Shown here piece after piece: positions 45,170-63,300 of a DNA stretch of 64,000 nucleotides (its first letter is position 1; every line of letters starts with the position of its first letter). The notes under the pieces are model-generated. The model searched no databases and had not been told where the DNA came from. It saw only the letters and a list, made by a program, of their open reading frames with translations. Source of the stretch: Clavelina lepadiformis (taxonomy: Eukaryota > Chordata > Ascidiacea > Aplousobranchia > Clavelinidae); assembly GCF_947623445.1 (NCBI RefSeq), contig NC_135241.1, forward strand, positions 5,768,501 through 5,832,500, read 5' to 3'. Position numbers and translations under genes: made by a program.

Positions 45170-47094
45170 ATGCTCTTAGTTTTGCATATATGAAAATATA
45201 CATACAAGCAGTCTTTTGGTGCATTTTAACACGTTTAATGGTCGGTGAAAAAGTTTGTTATTGGAGTACTGAAGTAAGGGTATTTCCGTATTATCTTTTA
45301 GTATTATAAACGTTATACAAGTCCTTACACTATTTATGTAAGTATAGTGTGACAATAGCAATGTAGTAGACTGCTGTATCTCAAGGCATTGTTTTCGTGC
45401 TATACTAGAAATTTCTACTGCACCTGAATTGCGATTTTTAATGCATTTTACTTTATTAGAATGCTGATGCGTACAAGTGTCTGCTCTTGTTTTATTTTTC
45501 AATGCATATTGTGGAAACAAAATTAATCGAAATTTTTACGTATGCATTCCTTTATTGGATATTCTTATTGTTACGTGAGCGAAAGTTAGGATTTTAATTA
45601 GTAATAAACTTGTGAATTTATTTACGCTTTGTCCACAGTATTATTGCACCTTGCTTTGCTGTTGTTCATAACGTTTGTAAATAAGAGACGTTTCTATTTT
45701 AATAAATTAACTTTTGAAGTTTACACGCTGAACTTAGTAAACATAATTTTTTGAAAGTGTTGTGGAGATATGCAACTGTTATAAGATTTGTATGTCGTGG
45801 AAGCGTATTTCTGGCAAATGTGAGCCGAGAGTTGATGTTTTCTCCGCCCAAATCATTCTTGATTCGTCCAATGCAAACTTCAGCGAGTGGACAACTTTTT
45901 TGTAACTTTTTGACCTAAAGCAGCGTGTATTTGTATAAAGAGTATTTCAACCTCAACACGGCATTTTGCTGACTTACGTGGTTAGTCAAAAATTTTTCTC
46001 CACAGCGTTTGACGTATTTCGTTGGCCAATTCAAATCCGGTGTCTTCTTCATTTTGCGCTGCAATCTTTGCTGATGTTTTAGTTCATTTGGTATTTTAGT
46101 ATAACTAAGTACTCATGTCATTGTGTCAGAATTAAAGCGGGTCGTCGGTTAACGGCGCATTTGAATTTGGTTTCATATATTTTTCCCCATTGACTTTGGG
46201 GAGCGAGAAGTATGGTGCTTGCCTTGTTATAGGATAATAAAACAAGAAATACGCTCAATGTTCTGGCTATTTTACTGCGGTTAGCACGAACAGAAAGCGT
46301 TTACGTTGAGACTAAATAAATTAAAACAAACATGTCACAGAAAAAATAGCCATAAAAAACATAAGTCACATTGAACTGTAAAACTCGATCAAAAAAACAA
46401 CATGCCAGCAGCATAAGAACGTATCCCCAGGCATCGGAATCCCGGATTGGCCTAGTCCTAGTAGGTCTGTTCTTTACATCATTTATGAGGGTTGTTAACA
46501 CGGGGTTCGAGAAGGCTATATGTAGTTAGACCTCGTAATTGTTAACGGCCGAACTTTCCTATTTGGCTGTCGGCTCCACAACTTGCAAACAATATTTCGA
46601 TTTTTGCTACACCATTAACTACAGGCGCAAATGCGCAACGTATGTCGAAGAAAATAACCCAGCGGAAACTAGATGCCTATTGCTAGTTGCTACTATAATG
46701 ACGACAGCGTCAGACGCAAGACGGAAAAACTTATGGAAACGATACGTTGCAATTTGCATATCTATGAATCAATACGACACCCACTTAATTTATTACCAAT
46801 CTTCACTCACGAAAAAACTAACTTAGGTTAGGCTTACTCTATGAATTAAGTGGGGATTATGTATGGGAATACTGTAACATCTTTTCAACAGGTGGTATAG
46901 TACAAATTCACTACAGCGTGTAGCATAAGCAGTAAAGTACTTTCCCCGTTCACATTATTCACAATTTGCTGTTAGCGTGTAAATTATTAAGAAATGGAAA
47001 TGTATCTACAAAACTTTGTGCTGTCCACAAACCAACCAGTTGATATATTTTTGGTGGATATAAATAAGCAGTTACGTCAAGTTCTGTTAGCTGC
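45170..47094. other. 3' UTR and intergenic DNA between the CCDC171-like gene and tRNA-Thr
   Basis: AATAAA at 45603-45608 is the best candidate polyadenylation signal for the upstream gene. The rest is AT-rich DNA with no supported gene. Confidence 0.4.
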
Positions 47095-47166
47095 GCCTCT
47101 ATAGCTCAGTGGCAGAGCGCTGGTCTTGTAAACCAGCGGTCGTGAGTTCGATCCTCACTGGAGGCA
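47095..47166 (+). tRNA. tRNA-Thr (anticodon UGU)
   Basis: The 72-nt sequence folds as a full cloverleaf. Acceptor stem GCCTCTA pairs with TGGAGGC (one G-U) and the discriminator is A at 47166. The D arm is AGCTCAGTGGCAGAGC. The anticodon stem CTGGT/ACCAG closes the loop CTTGTAA with anticodon TGT. The T arm is CGTGAGTTCGATCCTCACT. The internal A box and B box (AGTTCGATCC) are intact and there is no intron. TTTT at about 47171 would terminate RNA polymerase III. Confidence 0.97.
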
Positions 47167-47824
47167 AAGAATTTTGTTTTTCAGTATTGAGAGATGTGTA
47201 ATAAATTAATAATGAGTTTATAAAGTTTTGTATTTTCAGAAATGCTTAAGATCTTTGTTCGTACTTTAACATTGACAGTAACATTTTAAACTTTTTCAAT
47301 AGTTTGAAAACTTTTTGTTTCATGACGTGATTAATTTATAATAAGTATACCCTAGTTGGCCTAGTAGAAGTAGGACTAAGTTGCGCTTACTGACAAATGC
47401 CTATATTTCATAATCTAATAATTGGAAGAATTATTTGCGAATTATTGCATGGTTGTTATTAATCAAAGTGTTCAAATTTTTTTAGAAGATGTTGCTTACC
47501 ACTCTTTGCGTTTCACATCTAGCCTCTTTAAATAACACGAATTACAGTCTTATATAATCACATTTTTAAAATTTTGTTAAGGTTTTAAAGAAAAATTGAA
47601 AAAATAATAAATGAAATAATTCAGCTTAATATAATAATTTGCTGGGTTTTTTTAGATCAAAATTTTATGTTTAATCTGAATTTATGCTCAATGTTTTGAA
47701 TAAGCATCAAGTAATGGATTAAAAAAATAAAATAATTTCTACAACACCAAGAAAAAACGGTGTTGCGCAATAACCAGCAACGTATTAAGTTGGTGACGTA
47801 AGCTGAGTCAGGAAAAAGACCGTT
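47167..47824. other. Intergenic DNA between tRNA-Thr and eEF2
   Basis: Strongly AT-rich with no ORF or repeat that I can support. The final part is the presumed eEF2 promoter; no clear TATA box is positioned before the pyrimidine tract at 47825. Confidence 0.4.
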
Positions 47825-47833
47825 CCTTTTCTT
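47825..47833 (+). promoter_or_regulatory. Candidate 5' TOP (terminal oligopyrimidine) start of eEF2 mRNA
   Basis: CCTTTTCTT begins about 72 bases before the ATG and is followed by AGCAGCC. Translation-factor and ribosomal-protein mRNAs in animals usually start with a C followed by a pyrimidine run that couples translation to TOR signalling. The exact transcription start is inference. Confidence 0.45.
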
Positions 47834-47896
47834 AGCAGCCAGTTGGAGAGTGGCGGTGTTATCGTAAGTGAAGAAAAGTAGCCAAAGACAAGCAAA

Positions 47897-53043
<5,147 letters not shown>

Positions 53044-56000
53044 CCGATCAGTGCAGATGGATCACTCTTTAAAGTGTTTTTATTTAACGCCCTTTCCCCT
53101 TTCAGTCGCCTCTACGTTACTATATTCTTTCCAGCAAATTAAAAAGGTTAGCCTATTTACTGACAAGTCAACGCTTCATTGCATGGCTTTGTGTCTCAGT
53201 TTACCTTAACTCTTTAAACACTCTTCTATTAGCTGTGCACTGAACGTGTGGGTTGCAAATAATTTTAGATCTGGGATGCGGTTACATGCATAGGAACTGT
53301 ACAGAGTATTGACATGAATTCCTGTGATAGGATGAAGTGCGTCCATTTGCAAATACAAATACTTGGTGTCCGACTTACTTCTAGTACTATTAGGACCCTT
53401 TGAATAGGTTTAGCCAAGCCTGTTAGAACAGTAGCGCCTATATTGAGCACTACTTTACATCGTTGAGAGCCCGACTTTAAGCCGAGTAACCTGCATTTCC
53501 GTTAACGTAACGACAAATTGAAGTAGGCAACCAATTCACCATTTAACTTCTCGAGCCCTGGATGCCGAGCTTTTCTGATGGATACTTTTGAGTTTGTGAC
53601 CATTACTGTAATGAGGCCCCCATAACGCTCTTCCTACTTTGTCGAAATAGACGACGGCTGACAGAGTTTTCGTTACCGTCTTCAGAACCTACAGCGAGCA
53701 TCATTTCCTTATGAAGTTGCATGTCTTTCGCGGGGATCGATCGGCCAACACATACGTATCAAAATAAAACTGCATTGAACACATAACTTAAGAAACAAAT
53801 GAACAACTGAATGACTTGATAAGCGGTGAATGGAATATAAAGCAAAGCAATCAACGCGAAATTAACTAAGAAATGTAAAAGATTCAGTTAAACAAAGAAA
53901 TTAAGGGAAGTGTCCAGTGACGTGAAGTTGACATGGTGCTAACTCCTACAGGCCTTTCAACCCTTTACAGTCCTTTTTTTGCCGTTTTGGTCATCACCGG
54001 TCCGACTTTTCTAAATGAATTTTTCGGTAATTTTTATGTGTAGGTCACGTTTTTGAAAGTTTTCTTTTTTATAAAATTCTCGAATTTTGAGACATTACAA
54101 CACATGTCGCAATTTAACTGAGTCAACAAAACCACCACCTTGTATGTAAGTTGTGTGAGCAAGAATGCAAGTGTGAAATTTCACAGATTTTATTTCTGCA
54201 TTGAACTTTGATTTCGATTTTCCATGCTTAAACGATAATGAAAAAAGGTTATAAAATGTGATGGTTTTGTGGCGGAAAGTGCCACACTTTGGATATTTTC
54301 CTTTTAAGTTTTTGTTTTCTTGCTTAATTTACACTCTTTTGATGATTACTTTCTTTGTTTACCCTTGCGTTTTCAATTTTGTTTAGTATCTTACTTCACA
54401 TTAGCTTCATCAATTTGCAAATAAAGTTTTATTATCTTTTTATTTTTCGGCTATTATGCTCCTTTGAAGACGTAGTTGTATCACCCGAGAAGAACACGCA
54501 ACTTCACTAAGAGCTAAATGAAACCTCCTCCCATGTTCAGAAAATCTGATCGCCCACAGTTTTAACAGTGGCCTTATGTTTCGTGTCGATAAAAGAAATT
54601 TATATCCATAAATTGCAAATTCAGATAGCGATGAGCGACTTAACTGTGAATCGCAAATTTACCAATTTATTTAAAAAGTTGCCCATTTTATGCTAATTTC
54701 ATTCACAGTGGTGTCCGCACACGTAGCATCCTCGCACCAACAGATATCACTCGAATCTGGTAAAGACCATGATATTTTTTCCTTAGTTACATTGTATAGT
54801 TTATTATTATTGTTTATTATTCACTAATATTGTTTCACAAAATATTCAACAACTAACTTCAAACTTGCAGTGTATTATAGATGCTGCATTCGTATAAATC
54901 TTGGAAATAAAACTTGTTTTGCACACTTTCCATTTATTAGTTTTTATAAATAGTTTTATGCAAACTCTGGCCAATTTATAATGTGTAGTTGTATTTATAA
55001 TACAGTATGTATAGTTCAAGTATAGATAGTATGACACTTATAAAACTAGCATTCTGTTCTTCATTAAAATATACTTTGATTTAACAGACAAATAACCATT
55101 GATTAAACCAAAAATATTGTCAACTTAGCGCAACTATTTTTCAACAAACTTTCAGACACTTTTCATCCACACGCTAGCGCTATGACTCCGTTTCACCGAT
55201 TAAATATTTTTGGTGTTTTTGTTTACCAAACTAGGAATATCAATCTTTACGTGAAAAAGGTAAAATTGATTTTAATTCAATCATTGTTATATTCAGAAAC
55301 TGGTCATATAGGAAATGACATTAAATTATGGCTTATAATTTTTATAAAAAGAGGTCAATTTCCTAAAAGCAAAGATTGTTGTTTCCAAAACCTTGAGCTG
55401 GTTACAAATAATATATATACACATTAGGCTTCTGACGTAGAATTAACATGTTTATCGTTATTTTTATCGAAGTGAACCTTGGCAACTCTGTTTTGGGCTT
55501 CAGTATCTGAAAACCCATATTCTCTAAATCAGAAAGACTTTTCATATCGTATTGTACTTTATGTTTTCCTAATATTTTACTGTAATTACCCGTCGTTTAT
55601 GGTTCGAATGCTTTGAAATAAAGAACATCATAATGGCGATGCTAAGCAATTTTTTTTTCGATAACTGAAGTCTAGCTTAAACCATTTCTTTTAATGGCTT
55701 AGCACACACATGACGTATTTGATGAAGGCGGATAGCCTGCATTGGAGGTTAAGTGGCTTGAGTTTTGAAATGGCCCTTCCCGCTATCGTTATATCCTCCT
55801 GCGAAAATAAATTACGTCATACGTAGTTGTTTATCGCACTATGGCTTGACTCAGTGCGGCAAGACGCCAACAAGCTTAAATTTCAGAGAAATTCCTCCAA
55901 AGGACGCAAATTACGTTATGACTAGATCGTGGTAAATATACCAACATTAATTTCACAAGTCTGTCCACTTTTTGTATAAAACGCAAATCAAAGCAACTTG

Positions 56001-56940
56001 TGACTGATAAGGATTGATTCATGTTGTCAATTATACTTTTATGGCAACATTATAATTGGATGAAACCGCTATTGGCGACTGACGTTTTGTTACGGCAAAG
56101 GATGAATCAGTTAAACAAATTAAGCTGTTACAAACAGGCCGGACAATACTTTAGAAACCAATCTGGTATACATAGTGCTATTAACTCATGAAGTTGAACT
56201 TGCAACTTTTGCCAAATCACTAATTTAATGATCTATATGACAAAATTCTAAAGCGTCTTTTTAAATTCACAGTTATAGCAGGCAGTGGGAGAACATAATA
56301 CAAGTTATAAGGAAATTAACCTCAACTATGTCCCAGACGCCATGGATAATTCGAAACTGAATTTAAACACATTTCCCCGATTAGTAATTGATGTTTTCGG
56401 CAGATGCTGCTCAAACCGTCCCATGTGAAACGAGTTTAAGTCAACCTAGTTTTCCACGCTACAATTATTGTAAATCCTGTTAGAAGCGATTTTTGACTCT
56501 TCCCTCATCGATGCGTTGCCGGCTGATGTGTAGCATTAGCTATAGTCAGGTAACCAGTCTACATTCAAGCAACGCCTATTGGGTCAACACATGTGGCTTA
56601 CCGCTTGCTATTTGCGGTGGTCACTTTAAACCGGTTCAAATAGGGTCGCAAAAACAAACTCGTTTGGCTTGATATACCTCACATGGGAATACAGAAATGT
56701 AAATATGAAATCGGAATGCCTAAAAAAAGAAACATCTCGGAATCAATCTAGGTTTATCAGTTTAAGGGTAAACGGTTTTTGGAGAACTTGAAGGGTCGAA
56801 CCGGGGTCGTTTGTCTCTCGCTGTGGAAGTAGTATCGTGTTTCTAGTTTTCATAATATTCTCACGAGTACATCAGCGGCCGGTTTGTTTTTATTTTATTA
56901 AACAAACAAGCTAACAGAAGGCTCAAACAAACGCCCAACA
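53044..56940. other. eEF2 3' UTR and gene-poor DNA
   Basis: ATTAAA at 53138-53143 is the nearest polyadenylation-like signal after the eEF2 stop; AATAAA follows at about 53763. Beyond this I see only AT-rich DNA and short chance ORFs with no motif on either strand. Confidence 0.4.
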
Positions 56941-56949
56941 CTCGTCGAG

Positions 56950-56955
56950 TATAAA
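56950..56955 (+). promoter_or_regulatory. TATA-box-like sequence
   Basis: TATAAA in the context GTCGAGTATAAACC, upstream of the doubtful ORF at 56998. Function is inference. Confidence 0.2.
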
Positions 56956-56997
56956 CCAAACATCTCAAAAGCTCTCAATAGCGTCGTACAAGAAAAC

Positions 56998-57321
56998 ATG
57001 ACAATATTAGGCACGGACTTTACACGAAGACGTCGCCAGAGTAACACAAAGGGAAAATGTTTGGAAAGAAATTACGACCGGTGGGAAGAAAAAAACGAAC
57101 ATTCAAAATTTCCACTCATATTCTGCATTTTATGCGGTTACTGTAATTACAGTGTTTGTATAACACAAAACTTGCCATCAAACTATATGTACACGTCAAC
57201 TAGTTATAACTTGTTCGACGCAGAATTTGATTATAATAAGGATGAAAATTATCTAAAAACAGCCCATCTGAGTATATGTTCTTCATTTACAATGTATGAC
57301 GCATTTTGGGACTTTAAATAA
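56998..57321 (+). CDS. Possible small ORF (107 aa), unrecognised, doubtful
   Basis: An ATG-started ORF ending TAA at 57319-57321 follows a TATAAA at 56950-56955 by 43 bases, which is a plausible core-promoter spacing with a very short leader. The peptide has an Arg cluster near residue 10, a Cys-rich hydrophobic centre and an acidic tail, but no known domain. It may be the first exon of a gene lying further right, or chance. Confidence 0.15.
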   Translation: MTILGTDFTRRRRQSNTKGKCLERNYDRWEEKNEHSKFPLIFCILCGYCNYSVCITQNLPSNYMYTSTSYNLFDAEFDYNKDENYLKTAHLSICSSFTMYDAFWDFK

Positions 57322-60300
57322 ATCCCTACGGTATATACTATATAGCTTGTGACGACAGATATGGTTTTTAGAAATGCATTTGCAGGCAAAGGTGAGCATC
57401 GTGCATTGACTTTCGTCTACTTGTGTATTAGTCACCAATTGGCTATTTTGGTATCACGTATATCAGCTACCATATCACGTTCTTCAGCTACGACGATCAG
57501 TATAAAAACAGTCAAACTATGCACTTGAATAGGATTTCTATTATTGGGTTAAACGTGTGTTATCCGTGGCTACTGACTCACAGCGAGGGCGCCCTTTGCT
57601 GACAAAGGTTGCAAGTGTGACGTTGAAAACAGAAAAAGGGTTTTGGAGATCACACAAAAGCATTATTTTTTTACTAGGACGTCGCAATCAATCAAAGAAT
57701 AGTCGTTTACGTCTCACGTACTTATCATGGCATTATGACGTTTTAATGAACTTGTTTTCATGTCTCAAAACTTTCGTGCCTTTTATCAATCCATCCGAGC
57801 GGATTGTGACATTTGCGTGATGAGTAACAAAAACACGTTTGTTTTGTGTTTTTCACTAACGTCAGGGTTCTACTTGTAAGGAGATGAATCAACTCCCAAT
57901 GCGGCACCAACGGTATGATGTATAAGGCTAAACCCCTCCAGAACTGCGCTAGAAAAAGTGTAAAAACTCGAACTGAGTCAGAAAGGCAACCGTAAAACGG
58001 ACTCCCGCGGAAAACACATTACATTAGAGCGGAACAAAACACTATTGATTTCCCGGGCGTTGTTGTTCAGTACAACGAAATTGTTTGTCTTAAGTTTGTT
58101 AGCTTTGCCTACTGTGGGCGGTTTGCTGATGTGCTTATGTGCTAATCTTGCTCAGTTTGCGAAAGAGCTTTACATAGACCATGTAGTCATCCAATTCATC
58201 ATGAGTTATTTGCCGCCTTTAACCATAAATATAACACTCACAATCTGTGTTTCGAAAGAATCAGTCATCAAAAAAAATCGGGAAAACATGGATCTTATCA
58301 ACCGACCAGCAAATTACTCGCTAAGAGCCTCATTTATTAAAGTTTCTGCGTTCCTTTTAGGGATAACAAACGGTAAATAGTCCCATAGTGATAGCTGCTT
58401 TCTGTTTTCGCCTTAAGAGAAATTACGACAACAGACAAAAAAATTTCTTTTCCTGCTATGTGGGAAATATAAAAGAGATAAGGCTTTATTTCTCTGATGC
58501 AACTGATATCAAAAAAGAAACAAAACGAGTGAAACTGGTGGAATTCTTTTTCTTAACGCAAAGCAGGTCAAGTTACGCCTTCGCCGAATTAATGACGCAA
58601 CAACCCAAGTTTGGCCAATCAGAGGCCAAGGCTCAGTTTTCAGATTCCTTTGTTTTTGTCTGGGATGACTCAGCGAGCCACAGCAGTCAGCTGATGTCTA
58701 AACATCACCATTACCTGTTGTTTGTGAAGTTTTCAAAATATTTTGAAAATGAGCACGGGTGTGCATTATATAGTATAAAAATGTTTGACCATTTTACCAC
58801 ACCAACATGCTGGTTCGAGCCTATGCAACACATACAAGTGTATAAATAGTAAAAATTGTTCTTGCTAAAAGTGACGTCACAATTTGAACTTCAACCAACT
58901 AAAATGCTTTTAATTTTGTCGGTTTTAGAACAAAGGGCGTTATTTAGAGCAAAATAACATTTATTATGGTGTGCGTGGTGTGTTTTGTTGACCCCTATAT
59001 TTCATATCTATGCATTGTTAAAACATCGGTTAGTAATTAGGTTAGTTGGTAATTAGTTATTTTTGCACTGAAGTGAATGGATCCAAAAAATGCTTTTGCA
59101 ATTGCACAGGTGAAAATTTGTTGCTTTCTGCTATTATTTTTCTCCAGTAGAAAAATGTAGGGCATTTGTTCTACATATAGTTAATGATAATTTATTTTCC
59201 TAAAAAAACTAAAAAAATTTGATTTAGCACAGAATGAGCTAAAATTGAAAGTGCGCAGAACATGTTTTATCAGCCGAACAGATTACGTCTTGTTTTATTT
59301 TTAACAATGCCAATGAAAGGCACTTTTTACCTTATTTGCCCGGATGTGATGGCGAACCCAACGTTAAAAACAACTTGAAAACGTGGGCTTGACGTCATGG
59401 ATAGGCACTGTTAAGAATGAGTAGAGTTTGTTATTCACAGTTGGACGGGAGCTCGATAAGCCCTTACAGCGAGCTATGAGTCAATTTGAGCGTGCGTGGA
59501 GTCACGCAGAAAAACACCGATCTACTCCACGTTGTTGTACTTTTCTTATTTCAGCCGAACATGAGCCAAACGGTCTATTTAGTCGAACGGGGTGAATAAT
59601 AATAGTATTTAAGACAAGAAAACAACAAGTGGAAAGAATGTCATTCGCTCGTTTCTCGTCGTTTTAAAAGGAAATGGTCGAATAAGCCGGACAAAGCTAG
59701 ACGCTAAGGTGCTTAAAAGGGGAAATGTCCTCGTATCATCCAGTAACTTTTACCCCTTCTTTTATTTCACTTTGCTGACCAGATGTTGGGGATGATTCGA
59801 GAATGACGTATAAATGACCGAGATAATCCATTTATTTTGACTTTTTTCAGGCGTTTAGGTTACACGTCATCACTTCGTCATAGTCTTTTGGTTAAAATAA
59901 CTCCGAGCGACTGACCAACGCTATAAGCCGTTGTTGTTGGCGGAGACTTGATTACTTTATGGACAACCACAAATTAAATGAAAATCTTCTCGATACAAAA
60001 ACAAAGTTTTGTACTAATTGCTGCTAAGCGGCAATAACAATATAGAAATGCAAAATACAGAACTTTACTACTCAATGAAGTAACTAAATAACCATCTCTG
60101 TTTCATGCGGTGTATATTTCATCCAACCAAACTGATTTTCGGGCGTGTCACCTTAGGTTCAATTGGGTTCGAGTCTGGCGTTTTTCCCGTCGGACTATAA
60201 TTTGACAGGAAACAGGACTCGAGTGCAGTAATGGTTGGGCTATTTACGCCCGAATAAAACACCCATTTAAATCGTATGAAAGTAGCGCTGTCTAAATAGA

Positions 60301-63300
60301 TTCGGACACGATTTTTCACGCCCCATGGCCCTTTTCTGGAGTCAGCTAGGATAATCGCACTGTTTACCAGCTCGTCTTTTGAGCTCTTAAATAAGCTCAG
60401 TGTTGGTCATACACGTTATCTTATTGAACGGCCATTTTGATCTTAATTGGGATCGCATGGGTTCGTTTTAAAAAGCTCACCGTCGTAAGAAGCCGTACGA
60501 CAATAAAAATGAAATTTTACTGCACGTTAAAATTTGTTTATCATACTACGGCTATATTTGTAGTTTGGATTCATAACTTTTGGTTTAAGCAAAATTAATC
60601 CGGTATTACATGACTTTACAGCAAACGTTGTAACGCTTTTGCAAAGAGGATAATGAATAAAATTGTATGCCGGGAACGATTTGAAAAGAAAATATAAACA
60701 AACAGGGAAAAGCTCCCAAGCACAATCATAAGCAAAAGTGCTTTGCCTGCCAGCGGAAAAAATACAAATCCTGTAAAATATACTGCAAACGCGCTCGTGT
60801 CAAAATGCCTGCACTTTAATGTCATTTAAAAAGAGTTAATTGTACAAGAAGGCGTGTTAAGGCAAGTTTTAAACAAAAACCTACAACACGGACGCAGAAA
60901 TTGTGCAATAAAACATTGAATAATATATGAATAAATAAATAATACATCATTGGTACGTTTAGATGGGTGCTCTTCAACAATAAATACTGTGATAAATATT
61001 TGATGTCAAAAAGCTGAAAAGAATTTTCATGGACAAGTTGTTTCACATAACGTTAGTTGCCATTTGACGTGTGCAATTCCACAGCTTTGTAAATATTTTT
61101 CATGTTGACGTGAAGTCGAACCGCAACAAGCACAAATATACTACACTCCCAAATACTCCCCTCATGGCGCTAGGAATAATCGCCAGTTGGCTTGTTGCTG
61201 ATTTAAATGCCAATCTTCTATGAAAAAACATAATATTTTTCTTATCTTGCAGTGTATCGTAAACGGCTGTTATGTTTTCCAGTCGTCAAAACATTGGAAT
61301 TCCCAAGTCAATTGAGTACAATTAGATGGTGTTTAGCAGGCAACCGCGCCTCCGCCACATTGCAGCGACGAAGGCAAATCAGCGAGTGCAATACAGTACA
61401 GTGCAGAAGTTGAAAGCTCAATTATTAAATCAACACATTGTCATGCGACTGCACGTAACAATAGAGGAAGTATGTCAGTGGTGAGAAGATTTAAGTAAGG
61501 TCTACGACCAGCTGACCATGATCGATTGATTCTTTTATAAGACATATGATCTGAAAAAAACATCCAGTGTTATAACTTATAACATAATATAAATGTGTAT
61601 CACGCACCATAACTATGGGTAATATCAGGTATTACACAATCTAACAACGCAACGTTACGTAAAAAGGATTTCTGCTACCATAAAGTAAAATATTACCTTA
61701 TGTAATTGCTTATTGTGTATAAGGCATTCCTTTTGCAGTTATGATGAATTTGACTTGGTTGGTATCACTGCCCAAAGCAAACTTCAGCGTAATAATGTAG
61801 TAAGAGGATACCCTCACGGTGGCGCAATTGCACTAACAATCCAAGAAAGTTAAGGCGAATTCAACAGAGTTAGGTCATGTGCTGTGGAAATTCTATGACA
61901 ACTCCTAGTTAGATAGATTGTACACAAAACTTACGGCGTTCACATCAAGATATGTACGCCAGACAGTTCACATAAAAATAATGACGCACCCATAAATCTA
62001 TGTATAAATCCAAGAGAAGCCTTTAACATGTATAAGCATCTTTCAGTTCGCTGCACTGAAGTCGAAAGAAAAATACTATATTCAATTCTATACAGACCTT
62101 GATTACAATTTCGAAATATATTGTCATTGACCTATAATATGGTAACGATTTAAACCATGATTCATCACAAGTATATCTTGGCCGGAGCACAGATTCCAAT
62201 TCCCAGAAGAAAGATTCCTAAAATTACCGATGCCGCGAAATGAAAGTGTGCGAGGCCAAAGGTTGGTTGGTTGGTTCAACATACGTTGAGCAAACATCAC
62301 GTTGTTACAAAATTGGATTCGTTTTAGACTAAATTCCAAAAATAGAACGTCTTCAGGAAAAAATATTATAAGATATTTATCACACGGCGGGAAAAAAGCT
62401 GGAACATTTGGAATGAAATCAATTTCTTAGACAAATAAACAAAAGTAAACAACAGATGAATTTGGTGAAAGCTAATGCTATTTGCACACAAAACAAACTC
62501 CTTTTTAATATTCGGATCATCATGTACGTTCACATTTGCTTGACTTTCTTCATAAGGAGGCTTTACGAGCCATCTGTGAAGGTTTTGTCAATAAATGCTC
62601 CATGTTTACTTTATAGTCGTAAAGTTGAAGACAGTAACAATATAACCTTCAGCTTTCGTTTTTTAAAATCTTTACAAAAGTCACCACAATATTCACTGGA
62701 ATATTTTACCAGGTGGCCTCGGTTTTGTTTGCGGATTTACAGCGTTCAAGCGGTCTCTTGCACAAAGCCTCCGTCATCATTCGACGTTTCTAGAAATTTA
62801 ATACGAAATTGAAAAAGCGAATCGAAAGCCACTGCTCATTATTAAACAACAAAGATTTCATTACTATGCTATTTTCGCAATAATCTCGATTTCTACACCA
62901 TCGCCATAGGTCCAATGGGAATCAGAGAGGTCAGAATGTCAACCGAGTGCACGGAGCAGCAGGTTTTTGACCGTGAAATAATTTCCGTTTTGGGTTATTG
63001 GTGTGATAAAAATCACATATCACTGTACAAATAATTAATCGAGCATGACGTCAAAACTTAATCACGTCATTTGACTGGAGTCGATGTTTTTTCGTGCACT
63101 GACCACTTCCCATAAAAATATATAGCGGATGTGATAGCATCATGGTCAGTTGCCGATCACTTGGTCATTAACCTAAAGAGATTAAACAAGAGAAAGGCAA
63201 AAACATTTCTCGAAAAATTAATGTATGTCCTGCAATATGCATCCTTTATTGACGTCAAACTAGAACGTTATACAGCTATTGCAAACTAAATTATAAAACA

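Noticed and set aside
46480-46520. GGGGTTCGAGAAGG resembling a tRNA B box, possible SINE
   Set aside because: No A box at the right distance, no poly(A) tail and no flanking duplication found.
58045-58380. 111-codon hydrophobic ORF resembling a membrane protein fragment
   Set aside because: It lacks an ATG at its listed start, has no exon partners and matches no receptor motif that I can name.
58388-58849. 153-codon ORF
   Set aside because: No ATG at the listed start, composition like random translation, and it contains obvious promoter-type DNA motifs instead.
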